Notes: a model not told the origin generated them from the sequence alone. 38,821 nt of DNA from Scleromatobacter sp045810285 (GCA_045810285.1 JBJMWE010000080.1:1-38821), one strand, 5' to 3'. Positions 7,455 to 15,911 are shown, numbered from the stretch's first letter. Numbers and translations are program-made.

Positions 7455-8990
7455 TCAGGCCGCCGCCGGCATCGCCTTGACCGGCGGCGCCGTCGCCTTG
7501 CAGTAGTGCGCGACATAGTCGGCGTGCGACGGCAACTGCGCCACCGTGCGCTCGACCTGGCCGCGGATCTCCTCCAGGAAGCCATTGAGTTCGCGGTCGT
7601 CCATCAGGTCGGCGATGCGGTGGTGCTGCTGCGGCGTGATGCCCTGGCCCAGCATGACCTGGATCCACGAGTTCTCCGCAAAGAGCTCGTTGGGAATGCG
7701 GAACACGCGGCCGCTCTCGCGGAACAGGTCGATGCGATGCTGCAGCGACGCGGGCACGTCCATCGTGCGCACCTGGTTCCAGAAATCGCTGTCGCTGCGG
7801 TGGGTGACCTTGTAATGCAGGATGATGAAGTCGCGGATGTGCTCCATCTCCTGGCGCGTCTGGGCGTTGTACTCGTCGATGTCGACCTGGCGCACGCCCT
7901 CGTTCGGGAAGCACTGCAACAGGCGGATGATGCCGCGCTGGATCAGGTGGATGCTGGTCGACTCCAGCGGCTCCAGGAAGCCGCTGGACAGCCCGATGGC
8001 CACGCAGTTGCGCTCCCACACGCTCTCGCGCTGGCAAGCCTTGAACGGGATCACGCGCGGCTTGGTGAGCACCTCGCCCTGGATGTTGCCCAGCAGCGTG
8101 GACAACGCCTGGTCGTCGCTGACATGCTTGCTGCTGAAGACCATGCCGTTGCCCACGCGGTGCTGCAGCGGGATCTGCCACTGCCAGCCGAACGGGTGCG
8201 CGATGGCGCGCACATAGGGGATCGGGTCCGCCACCGACCTGGTCTGCAGCGCGATGGCGCGGTCGCACGGCAGCCACTGGCTCCAATCCTCCAGCTTCAC
8301 GCCGAACGTGTCGCCGATCAGCAGTCCGCGCATGCCGGTGCAGTCGACGAACAGGTCGCCTTCGAGCATCGAGCCGTCGCCCAGCTTCAGCGCGGAAATG
8401 TCGCCGTCGGGATGGCGCAGCACCTCGGCGATCTTGCCCTCGATGCGCTTGACGCCGTGGCCCTCGCTCAGCTTGCGCAGGTACTTCGCGTACAGCGTGG
8501 CGTCGAGGTGGAACGCGTAGTTCAGGCCGCTGCGCGGCAGGTGCGCGAACTTGCTGCGTTCGGCGGCGCGCAGCTCGAGGCAATACTCGCCGTAGCTGCG
8601 CGCGAGCTTGCGATCGCGCCCCTTCAGCCAGAAATGCTGGAAGCCGGCTGTCCAGTGATCCTGGCCGGTGGTGCCGAAGCTGTGGATGTAGTCCTCGCCG
8701 ACGTCGCGCCAGCCCTCGAACTTGATGCCCAGCTTGAACACGGCCTGCGTCTGCGCCATGAACTCCTGCTCGTTGATGCCGGCCAGGCTGTTGAACGTGA
8801 GCAGGGTGGGGATGGTGGCCTCGCCGACGCCGACGGTGCCGATCTCGTCGGACTCGACCAGCCGGATGTCCAGCCCCTTGCCCAGCGTGTTGGACAGGCA
8901 GGCGGCCGTCATCCAGCCGGCGGTGCCGCCGCCCGCGATCACGACGCGGCGGACGGGTTGTCGGGAGCGGTCGGGGGATTGCGTGGTCAT
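7455..8990 (-). CDS. Flavin-dependent (tryptophan-type) halogenase, motifs intact
   Basis: A 511-residue FADH2-dependent halogenase of the PrnA/RebH fold (Pfam Trp_halogenase). FAD motif GGGTAGW is at 20-26. The lysine that carries the hypohalous species in PrnA (Lys79) corresponds to Lys90 in FKLGIKFEGW. The halogenase signature WxWxIP is intact as WQWQIP at 269-274, and the SGFLEPLEST motif lies at 336-345. Family members use tryptophan, free indoles or other aromatics; those in TonB-receptor loci (the BrvH and Xanthomonas type) act in vitro mainly on indoles, and their natural substrates are unknown. It is the last gene of a leftward cluster, starting 7 bases after the cupin gene with GAGG upstream. 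No flavin reductase gene is seen nearby. Confidence 0.88.
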   Translation of the reverse strand: MTTQSPDRSRQPVRRVVIAGGGTAGWMTAACLSNTLGKGLDIRLVESDEIGTVGVGEATIPTLLTFNSLAGINEQEFMAQTQAVFKLGIKFEGWRDVGEDYIHSFGTTGQDHWTAGFQHFWLKGRDRKLARSYGEYCLELRAAERSKFAHLPRSGLNYAFHLDATLYAKYLRKLSEGHGVKRIEGKIAEVLRHPDGDISALKLGDGSMLEGDLFVDCTGMRGLLIGDTFGVKLEDWSQWLPCDRAIALQTRSVADPIPYVRAIAHPFGWQWQIPLQHRVGNGMVFSSKHVSDDQALSTLLGNIQGEVLTKPRVIPFKACQRESVWERNCVAIGLSSGFLEPLESTSIHLIQRGIIRLLQCFPNEGVRQVDIDEYNAQTRQEMEHIRDFIILHYKVTHRSDSDFWNQVRTMDVPASLQHRIDLFRESGRVFRIPNELFAENSWIQVMLGQGITPQQHHRIADLMDDRELNGFLEEIRGQVERTVAQLPSHADYVAHYCKATAPPVKAMPAAA

Positions 8991-8997
8991 GATGGCC

Positions 8998-9999
8998 TCA
9001 GCGCTTGAAGCGATTGATCAGGGCCTGGCGCAGGTTGCGCGCGCCGCCCTCGGTGAGCGGGGCGAGCGCGCTGCGCGCTTGCGGTGGAATGTGGGCGGCG
9101 GTGGATTCGTCGGCCCGGAAGACGTAGTGATCGAACACGTTGCGCCAGATCTCGCGCTGCGCGGGCGGCAGGTCGCGCATCGTCAGCAGCGCGGCCATCA
9201 GCGCGCCGATCGGCGAATCCATGTAGTCGGGCGACTGGCGCCACCAGTAGTTGATCAGCACGTTGAAGGGCGTCAGCGATTCGACGTGGTGCCACCACAT
9301 GCTGGGCACGAACACGGCATCGCCGGGCGCGAGTTCGACGACCTGCGCGTGCCGCAGCGCCTCGGCGAAGCGCGGATGACGTTCGAAGTCGGGATCGGCG
9401 AAATCGACGAGGCTCACCGCCTGGCCGGCCGGCGTGACGTCCAGCGGGCCGACATACAGGTTGGCGAGCTGCTCCGGCGGGAACAGCGTGAAGCGGCGGC
9501 GGCCGGCGACGACGCAGGCGACGTTGTCCGGCAGGTCGAAGTGCGCCGCGATGCGGCTGCGGTTGCCGAACCAGATGCTCACGAGCGGGTCGCGATCGCC
9601 GAACGGCAGGTCGTTGGCGGCGCGAAAGCCCGGCAGGCACGTATCGACCGTGGTGGAACCGACGTACAGCGCCGGCGCCTGCGGGTCACCCGCCATCTGC
9701 GCCAGCGCGTCCAGCACCACGTCCAGCGGCGCCTTCTCGCGCTTGAAGTTCATGCCCGTGAAGGCGTCGTCGTAGAAGAAGCGTCCCTGGGCCTGCGGCG
9801 GGGCGAGCAGCATGCCCACCGGCTCGCCGCGCCAGGTGCTCTTGAGATAGGCCATGGCGTCGGCCGGGGAGCGGCACGCCGCCTGCACCATCGGCCAGTG
9901 CGCGACCAGGCCGCGCTGCACCCAGGGCTGCGTGTCGCGCAGGCGCTCGTCGGACATCGCGTCCGCGGGGGCGCCGGCGAGCTCGCGGATCGGCGTCAT
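8998..9999 (-). CDS. JmjC/cupin-like domain protein (putative Fe(II)/2-oxoglutarate oxygenase)
   Basis: A 333-residue protein with a C-terminal cupin_8/JmjC-like domain. The likely iron ligands are His153 and Asp155 (AHFD) and a distal His at 237 or 238 (MWWHHVES). GRRRFTLFPPEQ at 167-178 is typical of the family. Relatives are asparaginyl or lysyl hydroxylases, tRNA-modifying oxygenases and small-molecule oxygenases; nothing here tells which. The first 110 residues are less familiar. It sits between a SapC-family gene and the intact halogenase with gaps of only 6 to 7 bases, so it is almost certainly co-transcribed. In related TonB-receptor/halogenase loci a cupin of this kind recurs, so it probably acts on the same unknown substrate. 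Confidence 0.8.
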   Translation of the reverse strand: MTPIRELAGAPADAMSDERLRDTQPWVQRGLVAHWPMVQAACRSPADAMAYLKSTWRGEPVGMLLAPPQAQGRFFYDDAFTGMNFKREKAPLDVVLDALAQMAGDPQAPALYVGSTTVDTCLPGFRAANDLPFGDRDPLVSIWFGNRSRIAAHFDLPDNVACVVAGRRRFTLFPPEQLANLYVGPLDVTPAGQAVSLVDFADPDFERHPRFAEALRHAQVVELAPGDAVFVPSMWWHHVESLTPFNVLINYWWRQSPDYMDSPIGALMAALLTMRDLPPAQREIWRNVFDHYVFRADESTAAHIPPQARSALAPLTEGGARNLRQALINRFKR

Positions 10000-10005
10000 C
10001 TCGCT

Positions 10006-10716
10006 TCAACCGGCACGGCGCGCGAGCCGCTTGTTGTAGCGCTCGATCAGGTCGCGGAAGTGCGTCATCGACGCCACCACCATGAAGATCGCGACCAGCC
10101 AGCCCTGGGCGTGCAGTTCGACGATGGCGGAGGTGTCCAGCCGCGCGAGGCGCTCCTCGTTGATGGTGCTGAAGCCGGCCAGCCGGTTCTGCGATCCGTC
10201 GGCGGCCTCGATGTCGAGCGCGAACGACTCGATCAGGTCGTGGCGCATCAGCGTGGCCACGAAGGGCGCCGTCGCCTCCACGCCCTGGTGGATGGCGGCG
10301 AGCACCGAGTTCATGCGCTCGAGGTAGTCGGTGGCGGCCCCGTGCGGCAGGAACACGGCCTCGCCCTCGCCCTGGCCGATGCGCGGGCTTTCCATGTCGA
10401 CGTGGATCGTCATCTCGGCGCCGGCGCGGCCGATCATGAACGGGCCGCGCTCGAGCGCCAGCGGGATGTAGGGGGCGTCCCAGCCGTGCGCCTCCAGGAA
10501 CAGGTTCTCGCCCGTGCGCAGGCCCAGCAGCGCGACGGGCTGCATGCCGGGGCCGTTGTCGGCCGGCTGGAACACGATCGGGTAGTACGCCTGCGCGTCG
10601 CGGAATTCGTTGGGGAAGACGGGCGTGGCCATGACGTCGTCGCCCCAGGCGGCGCCGCGGGCGGTCACGATGCGCAGGTCGCGGTGGGTGTTGTTGTCGA
10701 GCTGGACGGGTTTCAT
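10006..10716 (-). CDS. SapC-family protein
   Basis: A 236-residue protein of the SapC family (Pfam PF07277). Recognisable features are the N-terminal FPNEFRDAQAYYPIVFQ, the DMESPRIGQGEGEAVFL stretch and the C-terminal THFRDLIERYNKRLA. The family is named after a Campylobacter S-layer locus protein but has no established biochemical function. No signal peptide or membrane helix is evident, so it is probably cytoplasmic. The only start giving full length is ATG 10716, which has a poor ribosome site. Its gene begins 14 bases after the upstream halogenase-like gene ends and ends 6 bases before the cupin gene starts. Its recurrence in this type of cluster is known, but its role is not. Confidence 0.8.
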   Translation of the reverse strand: MKPVQLDNNTHRDLRIVTARGAAWGDDVMATPVFPNEFRDAQAYYPIVFQPADNGPGMQPVALLGLRTGENLFLEAHGWDAPYIPLALERGPFMIGRAGAEMTIHVDMESPRIGQGEGEAVFLPHGAATDYLERMNSVLAAIHQGVEATAPFVATLMRHDLIESFALDIEAADGSQNRLAGFSTINEERLARLDTSAIVELHAQGWLVAIFMVVASMTHFRDLIERYNKRLARRAG

Positions 10717-10730
10717 GAGGGGGCTTCGTG

Positions 10731-12299
10731 TCAGCGCCGCGGCAGGCCATGCGCGCGGATGTGGTCGATCAGCGGGCGCTGCAGCGGCAGGGCGCCGAGC
10801 ATGCGCCGCGCCAGGTGGGCGGTCTCGCGGAAATACGGCTCGGCGGCGTCGCCGAGGCCCGGGTGGCGCAAGCGCGCGGACGGCTCGGGCAAGAAGCCCA
10901 TGCCGTGCAGGACGTACTGGTAGCTGGCGGCCGGAAACACCTCCTCGATGCGGAAGAAGTCCTGGCGATAGGGCGCGCGGTGGCGCCACAGCGTCAGCAG
11001 GTCGGCGAGGCGGTCGGGCAGGGTGGCCGGCTCGCGGTGGGCGCGCCAGTAGTCGGTGTCGTCGCGGCGGCTCAGCGCGTAGTGCAGCTTGAGGAAGTCG
11101 ACGACGCGCTCCCAGCGGTACGTGAACGCGTCGTTGAAGCGCTTCTCGACCAGGGCCATCTCGGCGCGTGTGACGGGCATCTCGTCGCTGATCATCCCCG
11201 CCGACAGCTCCACCAGCGCGAGCGCCGACGCCTCCAGCGGTTCGACGAAGCCGGCCGACAGGCCGACCGCGACGCAGTTGCGATGCCAGAAGCGCTCGCG
11301 GTAGCCCGGGTCGAACGCGATGCGGCGCGGCGCCGGGAGGTCGTCGGTGCCGCCGGTGGCACGCACGTAGGCGAGCAGGTGGCGCTCGGCCTCGCCCTGC
11401 GACATGTGCGCGCTGGCGTAGACGTGGCCGATGCCGCGCCGGTCGTGCAGCCCGATGTCCCACGTCCAGCCGGCCGGCTGCGCGGTGGCGACGGTCTCGC
11501 AGGCGATCGGCGTGTCGGCCGTGGGGTAGGGCACCTGCAGCGCGAGCGCGGTGTCGTTGAACAGCAGGTGCTTGCACGAGCGCACGCCGACGCCGTAGTG
11601 CTGGCCCAGCAGCACCGACGCCATGCCCGAGCAGTCGATGAACAGGTCGCCCGCGATGTCGCCGTTCTGGCGCGTGCGCAGCGCGGCGATGTCGCCGTTC
11701 TCGTGCGAGACGACGAGATCGACATCGTCCAGCACGTGGCGCACATGCAGGTTCGCCACCGCGTGCATGCGCAGCTGCACGCCGAACTTGCCGGCGTCGA
11801 AATGGTAGCCGTAGTTCGCGATGGCCGCGTACTCGGGCGTGGTCGCCTGCTTGGGCGCATGGCCGGCCATGCACACGTGCGGCTGCGCGCTGACGACCTC
11901 GGCGAACGGTCGATCACCGTGGCGCTGCAGCCAGCCGGCCACCAGGTCGACGTCGCCGAAGCCCAGCGGCAGCGTGAAGGGATGCCGGTACTGGTCGCCG
12001 TCGGCCGCCGCGCGGCCCTGCATCCAGCCGCGGAACAGCGAGCCCTGCTTGAAGGACGCGTCGCATTCGCGCACGAGCGTGGTCTCGCTGAACCCGATGC
12101 GGCGCAGGGTATCGCGCATCGACGGCCAGGTGCCTTCGCCCACGCCGATGGGCGGGGTGTTGGGGGATTCGATCAAGGTGACCTCCAGGCCGCCCGGATC
12201 GCCCGCATGGTGCTCGCGGGCCAGGAGCGCCGCGGTCAGCCATCCGGCCGAGCCGCCGCCCAGGATCACGACGTGTCTGACGTCCTCGTTCGCGCGCAT
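10731..12299 (-). CDS. Halogenase-family flavoprotein lacking the catalytic lysine
   Basis: A 522-residue PrnA-fold flavoprotein. The FAD motif GGGSAGW is intact (14-20) and VGEGTWPSM (53-61) matches the family GEATIP segment. However, the position of the catalytic Lys is Leu88: ASFKQGSLFRGW here against AVFKLGIKFEGW in the partner encoded at 7455-8990. The WxWxIP signature is degraded to WTWDIG (278-283), and EPLEST has become EPLEAS. It should bind flavin, but canonical halogenation is doubtful; a monooxygenase-like or substrate-binding role is possible. Three ATGs lie in a row (12305, 12302, 12299); GGAAG gives the best spacing to the third. It is the first gene of the four-gene unit behind the receptor, from which it is separated by a terminator-like hairpin. 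Confidence 0.82.
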   Translation of the reverse strand: MRANEDVRHVVILGGGSAGWLTAALLAREHHAGDPGGLEVTLIESPNTPPIGVGEGTWPSMRDTLRRIGFSETTLVRECDASFKQGSLFRGWMQGRAAADGDQYRHPFTLPLGFGDVDLVAGWLQRHGDRPFAEVVSAQPHVCMAGHAPKQATTPEYAAIANYGYHFDAGKFGVQLRMHAVANLHVRHVLDDVDLVVSHENGDIAALRTRQNGDIAGDLFIDCSGMASVLLGQHYGVGVRSCKHLLFNDTALALQVPYPTADTPIACETVATAQPAGWTWDIGLHDRRGIGHVYASAHMSQGEAERHLLAYVRATGGTDDLPAPRRIAFDPGYRERFWHRNCVAVGLSAGFVEPLEASALALVELSAGMISDEMPVTRAEMALVEKRFNDAFTYRWERVVDFLKLHYALSRRDDTDYWRAHREPATLPDRLADLLTLWRHRAPYRQDFFRIEEVFPAASYQYVLHGMGFLPEPSARLRHPGLGDAAEPYFRETAHLARRMLGALPLQRPLIDHIRAHGLPRR

Positions 12300-12329
12300 C
12301 ATCATCTTCCGGACATCATGCCGGCCTGG

Positions 12330-12378
12330 AAAAAGAGACGCCACCCGGCGATTCCCAGGGGAGGAATCGGCGGATGGC
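12330..12378 (-). terminator. Intrinsic terminator or attenuator between receptor and halogenase-like gene
   Basis: Arms 12363-12378 and 12340-12355 form a nearly perfect 16-pair stem, including GGAATCG facing CGATTCC, around a 7-base loop. In the direction of transcription (minus strand) a TTTTT run (12330-12334) follows within five bases. It lies in the 122-base gap after the receptor stop. It would make receptor mRNA far more abundant than mRNA of the downstream enzyme genes. Confidence 0.65.
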
Positions 12379-12421
12379 GTGGGGTGGCGGCCCGACTCGC
12401 AGCCGCGTCAGGCGATCACGC

Positions 12422-15415
12422 TCAGAACTTGTAGCGCGCGCCGATCATGTAGCGGCGGCCGGTCTGCGTGATCGACTCGAGCTCCTGCTTCGTGCGGCTG
12501 TGCTGGCGCACGACGCCGTCGTTCAGGTTGATCGCGTCGAGCTGGAACGACAGGTGGTTGTTGACGTTGTAGCCCAGCGTCATGTCGACCTGGCCGTAGG
12601 GCTCGGTGTAGACCGGGTTCGGACCCGAGCCGTCGTAGAGGCTCGCGAGGAACTGGCCGCGCCAGTTGTAGGCCACCCGGGCGTTGACGTGGTCGTTCTC
12701 GTAGTAGCCGACCACGTTGGCCGAGTTGCTGAGGCCCACCAGCGCGAACTGGTCGTTCATGTTCGCGTTGTTGTACTTCAGGCCCGTCATCACCAGCGTG
12801 TAGTTCGCGCTCACGCCGAAGCCCGAGTTGCCGAACGCGTTCTGGACGTTGAATTCCCACCCGCGCAGGCTCGCCGAATGGTTGTTGACCGGCTGGTTGA
12901 CCTTGAACAGCAGCGCCGGGTCGGCGGGCTGGCCCGAGATGGTGCCCGTCGCATGACCATTGGCGGTGCCGGTCTGGGTGACGCCCGGCTGGCCGTTGTA
13001 GTTCGCGAAGATGTAGTCGCGGATGCACTGCAGGTCGGTGGTCGCGCAGCCGCCGGCGCCGACCGCGGCGTTCCAGTAGGTGCCACCCACTGGCGTCGTC
13101 AGGCCCGGTGGGCCGTACGTCGTCTGGCCCTGGCCGATCCAGTTGATGACGTTCTTGTGGAAGAAGCCGATCGACGCGTAGCTCGACTTGCCGTAGTACC
13201 ACTCGAGCGAGAAGTCCAGGTTGTGCGACAGCAGCGGCTTGAGCGCCGGGTTGCCTTGCGATCCGGTGCCACCGTCGACGCGGAACAGCTGGTCGAGCGA
13301 GCGGCCGCCCTGGATCGCGTCCCAGCCCGGACGCGCGATCGTGTCGCCGTAGCTGGCGCGGGCCTTCAGGGTCTTGGTCAGGTCGGCGTCGAAGTCGAGG
13401 CTCGGCAGCCAGAAGTTGTAGCTGCCCTTCTGCGTCGTCGCGGCCTTGCCGTCGTAGGTCAGGTCGAACTCGTTGACCGAGCCCCAGACCGAGCCCGAGG
13501 GCGTCGGGACGACGGCGGCGGCCGTCACGTCCGTCTTCTCGTAGCGCACGCCCAACGACAGATTCATCGGCATGCCGAACGTTTCCCAGTCGCGGTTGTA
13601 CTGGCCGTACAGGCTGGTCGTGTTCTCCTTGGTGCGGCGGTCGGTGCCGCCAGGGCCGTCGAAGTCGGCCGAAGCGACGTACTTCGTGGGGTCGCCCACC
13701 TTGGCCGCGATGTCGCGCACCTGGTCGAAGTTGCTGGTGAACCAGGTGTTGTAGAGCGCCGGGCTGTTGCTGCCGCTCATGCGGCTGAAGTACTTGCTGA
13801 GCGTGTCGGCGTGCCAGATGTTGTCCGGATAGTCGCCCGGGTTGGTGGCGCCGCCCCAGCTGTCCTGCTGGACGTTGGCATAGGCGGTGCGGTTCTTGGC
13901 ATGCGTGATGTTCAGGCCGAAGTCCACCGACGACTGCTCGGACACTTCCCAGTTGCCCTTGAGCTGCAGCTGGTCGATGTTGGCCTTCATGTAGCTGTTG
14001 CGGAACGACGAGCCCGTGACCTGCTGCAGCGAGGCCGTGAGCGGCGCATTCGCGATGCTCATGACCGGGAAGTCGTGCGTGAAGTCGACGGTGGTGTCGC
14101 CGCGGTTGAACGACGCGCCGCCGATCACGTTGTTGGTGCCGTACGGGTTGTCGGAGCCGGAGATCGAGTTCGACCTGTGCGCGTCGAGCTCGAACTTGAG
14201 GCTGTCGGACGCCTTCCAGTTCAGGTTCACGCCCAGCGAGCGCAGCGTGGTCTCGACGCCGAACTTGGCCACGCCCATCGCCACGTCGGCGTTGGTGAGC
14301 GTCTCGGTGTAGACCAGCGGGGTCGCGGCCGGGCCGTTGGTCCAGCTGCTGCTCGACGGACCGAAGTTGAACCACGACGAGATGTCGTTGCGCTTCGAGT
14401 CGAGGCGGTTCTGCGAGTACGTGTAGTCGAGCGTGCTGGTGAACGACTTGACCGGCTGCCACTGCAGCGTCAGCTGGCCGTTCACGCGCTCGCGGTGGAT
14501 GCCGGTGACCGAGTAGTCGATGTTCTGCGGCACCGAGTAGATGCCCGAGCCGGACGGCCGGTTGACGATGTTGGCGCCCGATTGCGGGATGCCGCCCCAG
14601 CAGTTCGAGTTGTCCTGCGTCGCCAGGCAGTTGCGCCAGCCGTTGCCGACGTTGGCGCTGTTGATGCCGCCGTCGCGCACCACGTAGTTGCCGGTCAGCG
14701 CGATGCCGAAGCGGTGGTTGTCGAAGGTGTCGCTGTAGATGCCGGAGATCTCGGGCGTGAGGTTGTCGCCGCGATCGTCGGTCGGCAGGCGCTTGTTGGA
14801 CTGGTCGATGAGGCCCGCGACGCCGATGGACGCGACGCGGCCGGCGTAGTTCTCGAGCGGACGCGCCGTCTTGATGTTGATGGTGGCGCCGATGCCGCCC
14901 GCGGGCTTCGAGGCGCTGCTGGTCTTCCACACTTCCAGGCCGGAGATGGACTCGGCGGCCAAGTTGGCGAAGTCGAACGCGCGCGAGCCGGACGGGCCGG
15001 TGTCCTGCACCGTCGTCGCCGGCATCTGGCGGCCGTTCAACAGGATCATGTTGTAGTCCGGGCCGAAGCCGCGCACCGTCACCTTCGAGCCTTCGCCGGC
15101 CACGCGGTCGATGGACACGCCGCTGATGCGCTGCATGGCTTCCGCGAGGTTGCTGTCGGGGAACTTGCCGACGTCCTCCGCGGTGATGCCGTCGACGATG
15201 CCGTGGGCATCGCGCTTGAGCGCCATCGAGGTGTCCAGGCTGGCCCGGATGCCGGTGACCGTGACGGTCTGGATGTCCGCCTTGTCGGCGGCCGAGGCGG
15301 CCGGCGCAGCGGGCGCCGCGCCCTGGGCGTGGGCCGCCGTGACCCCGGCCAGCAGCAGGCCGCAGGCAGAAGCGAGGCGGGTACGCCGGAACGACGGCGC
15401 GTGGTGGATCTTCAT
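12422..15415 (-). CDS. TonB-dependent receptor (TonB-Xanth-Caul type)
   Basis: A 997-residue outer-membrane receptor. The signal peptide ends AHA|QG at residue 30. A TonB-box-like stretch (DIQTVTVTG) lies at 47-55. The plug domain follows, with PDSNLAEAMQRISGVSIDR and VTVRGFGPDYNMILLNGR. A long beta-barrel ends in YMIGARYKF with the C-terminal Phe expected of barrel proteins. Length and the GFGPDYNMILLNGR motif fit the TIGR01782 subfamily of Xanthomonas and Caulobacter, whose members mostly import carbohydrates or other large nutrients rather than siderophores. I chose ATG 15415 (GGAGA seven bases upstream) over an upstream ATG at 15472 because it gives a clean signal peptide. LacI-type palindromes upstream suggest induction by substrate. 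Confidence 0.92.
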   Translation of the reverse strand: MKIHHAPSFRRTRLASACGLLLAGVTAAHAQGAAPAAPAASAADKADIQTVTVTGIRASLDTSMALKRDAHGIVDGITAEDVGKFPDSNLAEAMQRISGVSIDRVAGEGSKVTVRGFGPDYNMILLNGRQMPATTVQDTGPSGSRAFDFANLAAESISGLEVWKTSSASKPAGGIGATINIKTARPLENYAGRVASIGVAGLIDQSNKRLPTDDRGDNLTPEISGIYSDTFDNHRFGIALTGNYVVRDGGINSANVGNGWRNCLATQDNSNCWGGIPQSGANIVNRPSGSGIYSVPQNIDYSVTGIHRERVNGQLTLQWQPVKSFTSTLDYTYSQNRLDSKRNDISSWFNFGPSSSSWTNGPAATPLVYTETLTNADVAMGVAKFGVETTLRSLGVNLNWKASDSLKFELDAHRSNSISGSDNPYGTNNVIGGASFNRGDTTVDFTHDFPVMSIANAPLTASLQQVTGSSFRNSYMKANIDQLQLKGNWEVSEQSSVDFGLNITHAKNRTAYANVQQDSWGGATNPGDYPDNIWHADTLSKYFSRMSGSNSPALYNTWFTSNFDQVRDIAAKVGDPTKYVASADFDGPGGTDRRTKENTTSLYGQYNRDWETFGMPMNLSLGVRYEKTDVTAAAVVPTPSGSVWGSVNEFDLTYDGKAATTQKGSYNFWLPSLDFDADLTKTLKARASYGDTIARPGWDAIQGGRSLDQLFRVDGGTGSQGNPALKPLLSHNLDFSLEWYYGKSSYASIGFFHKNVINWIGQGQTTYGPPGLTTPVGGTYWNAAVGAGGCATTDLQCIRDYIFANYNGQPGVTQTGTANGHATGTISGQPADPALLFKVNQPVNNHSASLRGWEFNVQNAFGNSGFGVSANYTLVMTGLKYNNANMNDQFALVGLSNSANVVGYYENDHVNARVAYNWRGQFLASLYDGSGPNPVYTEPYGQVDMTLGYNVNNHLSFQLDAINLNDGVVRQHSRTKQELESITQTGRRYMIGARYKF

Positions 15416-15497
15416 TGACTTGTCTCCGATGTTTTGGTGAGCCGTGTCGCCGTTCGGGAACGTGCGCCCCATGCCTGCCCGTTGTTGACCGCGGGTT

Positions 15498-15511
15498 TGA
15501 AAGCGCTTTCA
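15498..15511. promoter_or_regulatory. LacI-type operator O1
   Basis: TGAAAGCGCTTTCA, a perfect 14-base palindrome with the central CG typical of LacI-family sites. It lies 83 bases upstream of the receptor start. Confidence 0.75.
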
Positions 15512-15531
15512 GAGATTGGTGCGCCTTTCTC

Positions 15532-15545
15532 TGAAAGCGGTTTCA
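15532..15545. promoter_or_regulatory. LacI-type operator O2
   Basis: TGAAAGCGGTTTCA, one base from the perfect O1 palindrome. Its centre is 34 bases from O1, about three helical turns, so dimers on both sites would face the same side of the DNA. Confidence 0.72.
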
Positions 15546-15651
15546 AATGTAAGGCAGCTGTCCAGCGAGTCAGCTAGGGAACACCCGCATACCGTTGCGT
15601 TTCGACTTATCGGGGCAACACTTCTTCGGCTTTTGCGGGTTTGTCCCAGGG

Positions 15652-15666
15652 TGAAAGGCGCTTTCA
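15652..15666. promoter_or_regulatory. Possible operator O3 with altered spacing
   Basis: TGAAAGGCGCTTTCA: the same TGAAAG and CTTTCA half-sites but three bases apart instead of two. LacI-family proteins are strict about spacing, so this may be a weak or decayed site. Confidence 0.4.
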
Positions 15667-15790
15667 GGCGCGCGGCACGACCCGCTTCTCGCGGCGCCCG
15701 GCATCGCCTCTGCGCCGCGTGACCGATCGTAGGTGGACACGTCGTATGGCGATTCCGGGAGGACTGGAAGCGGTTGACAGTCCCTAAAAC

Positions 15791-15804
15791 AGAAAGCGCT
15801 TTCA
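15791..15804. promoter_or_regulatory. LacI-type operator O4, hydrolase-proximal
   Basis: AGAAAGCGCTTTCA differs from O1 only in its first base. It lies 108 bases upstream of the hydrolase start, just after a TTGACA, where repression of that gene would be possible. Confidence 0.65.
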
Positions 15805-15911
15805 TAGCCTGCTCGACATGACAGCGCTGGACGCCCGGCCGGCGGCGGCGGATTGCACTAGGATGGGCGCGCAGTTCGCCGCCCATCGCTTCAAGCCTGC
15901 AGGAGCCCGTC

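Larger units (their letters stand above)
15416..15911. other. Divergent control region, receptor versus hydrolase
   Basis: About 500 bases with no gene. It contains four palindromic operator-like sites (listed separately), two close to the receptor gene, one central and one close to the hydrolase. A TTGACA at 15774-15779 faces the hydrolase, but no good -10 lies at 16-18 bases, so I do not call a promoter. No LacI-family regulator gene is present in the window. Confidence 0.6.

Noticed and set aside
12374..15418. Plus-strand open frame of about 1000 codons opposite the TonB receptor
   Set aside because: Arg/Val/Ala/Asp-rich low-complexity translation with no domain; it is the antisense shadow of a high-GC gene.
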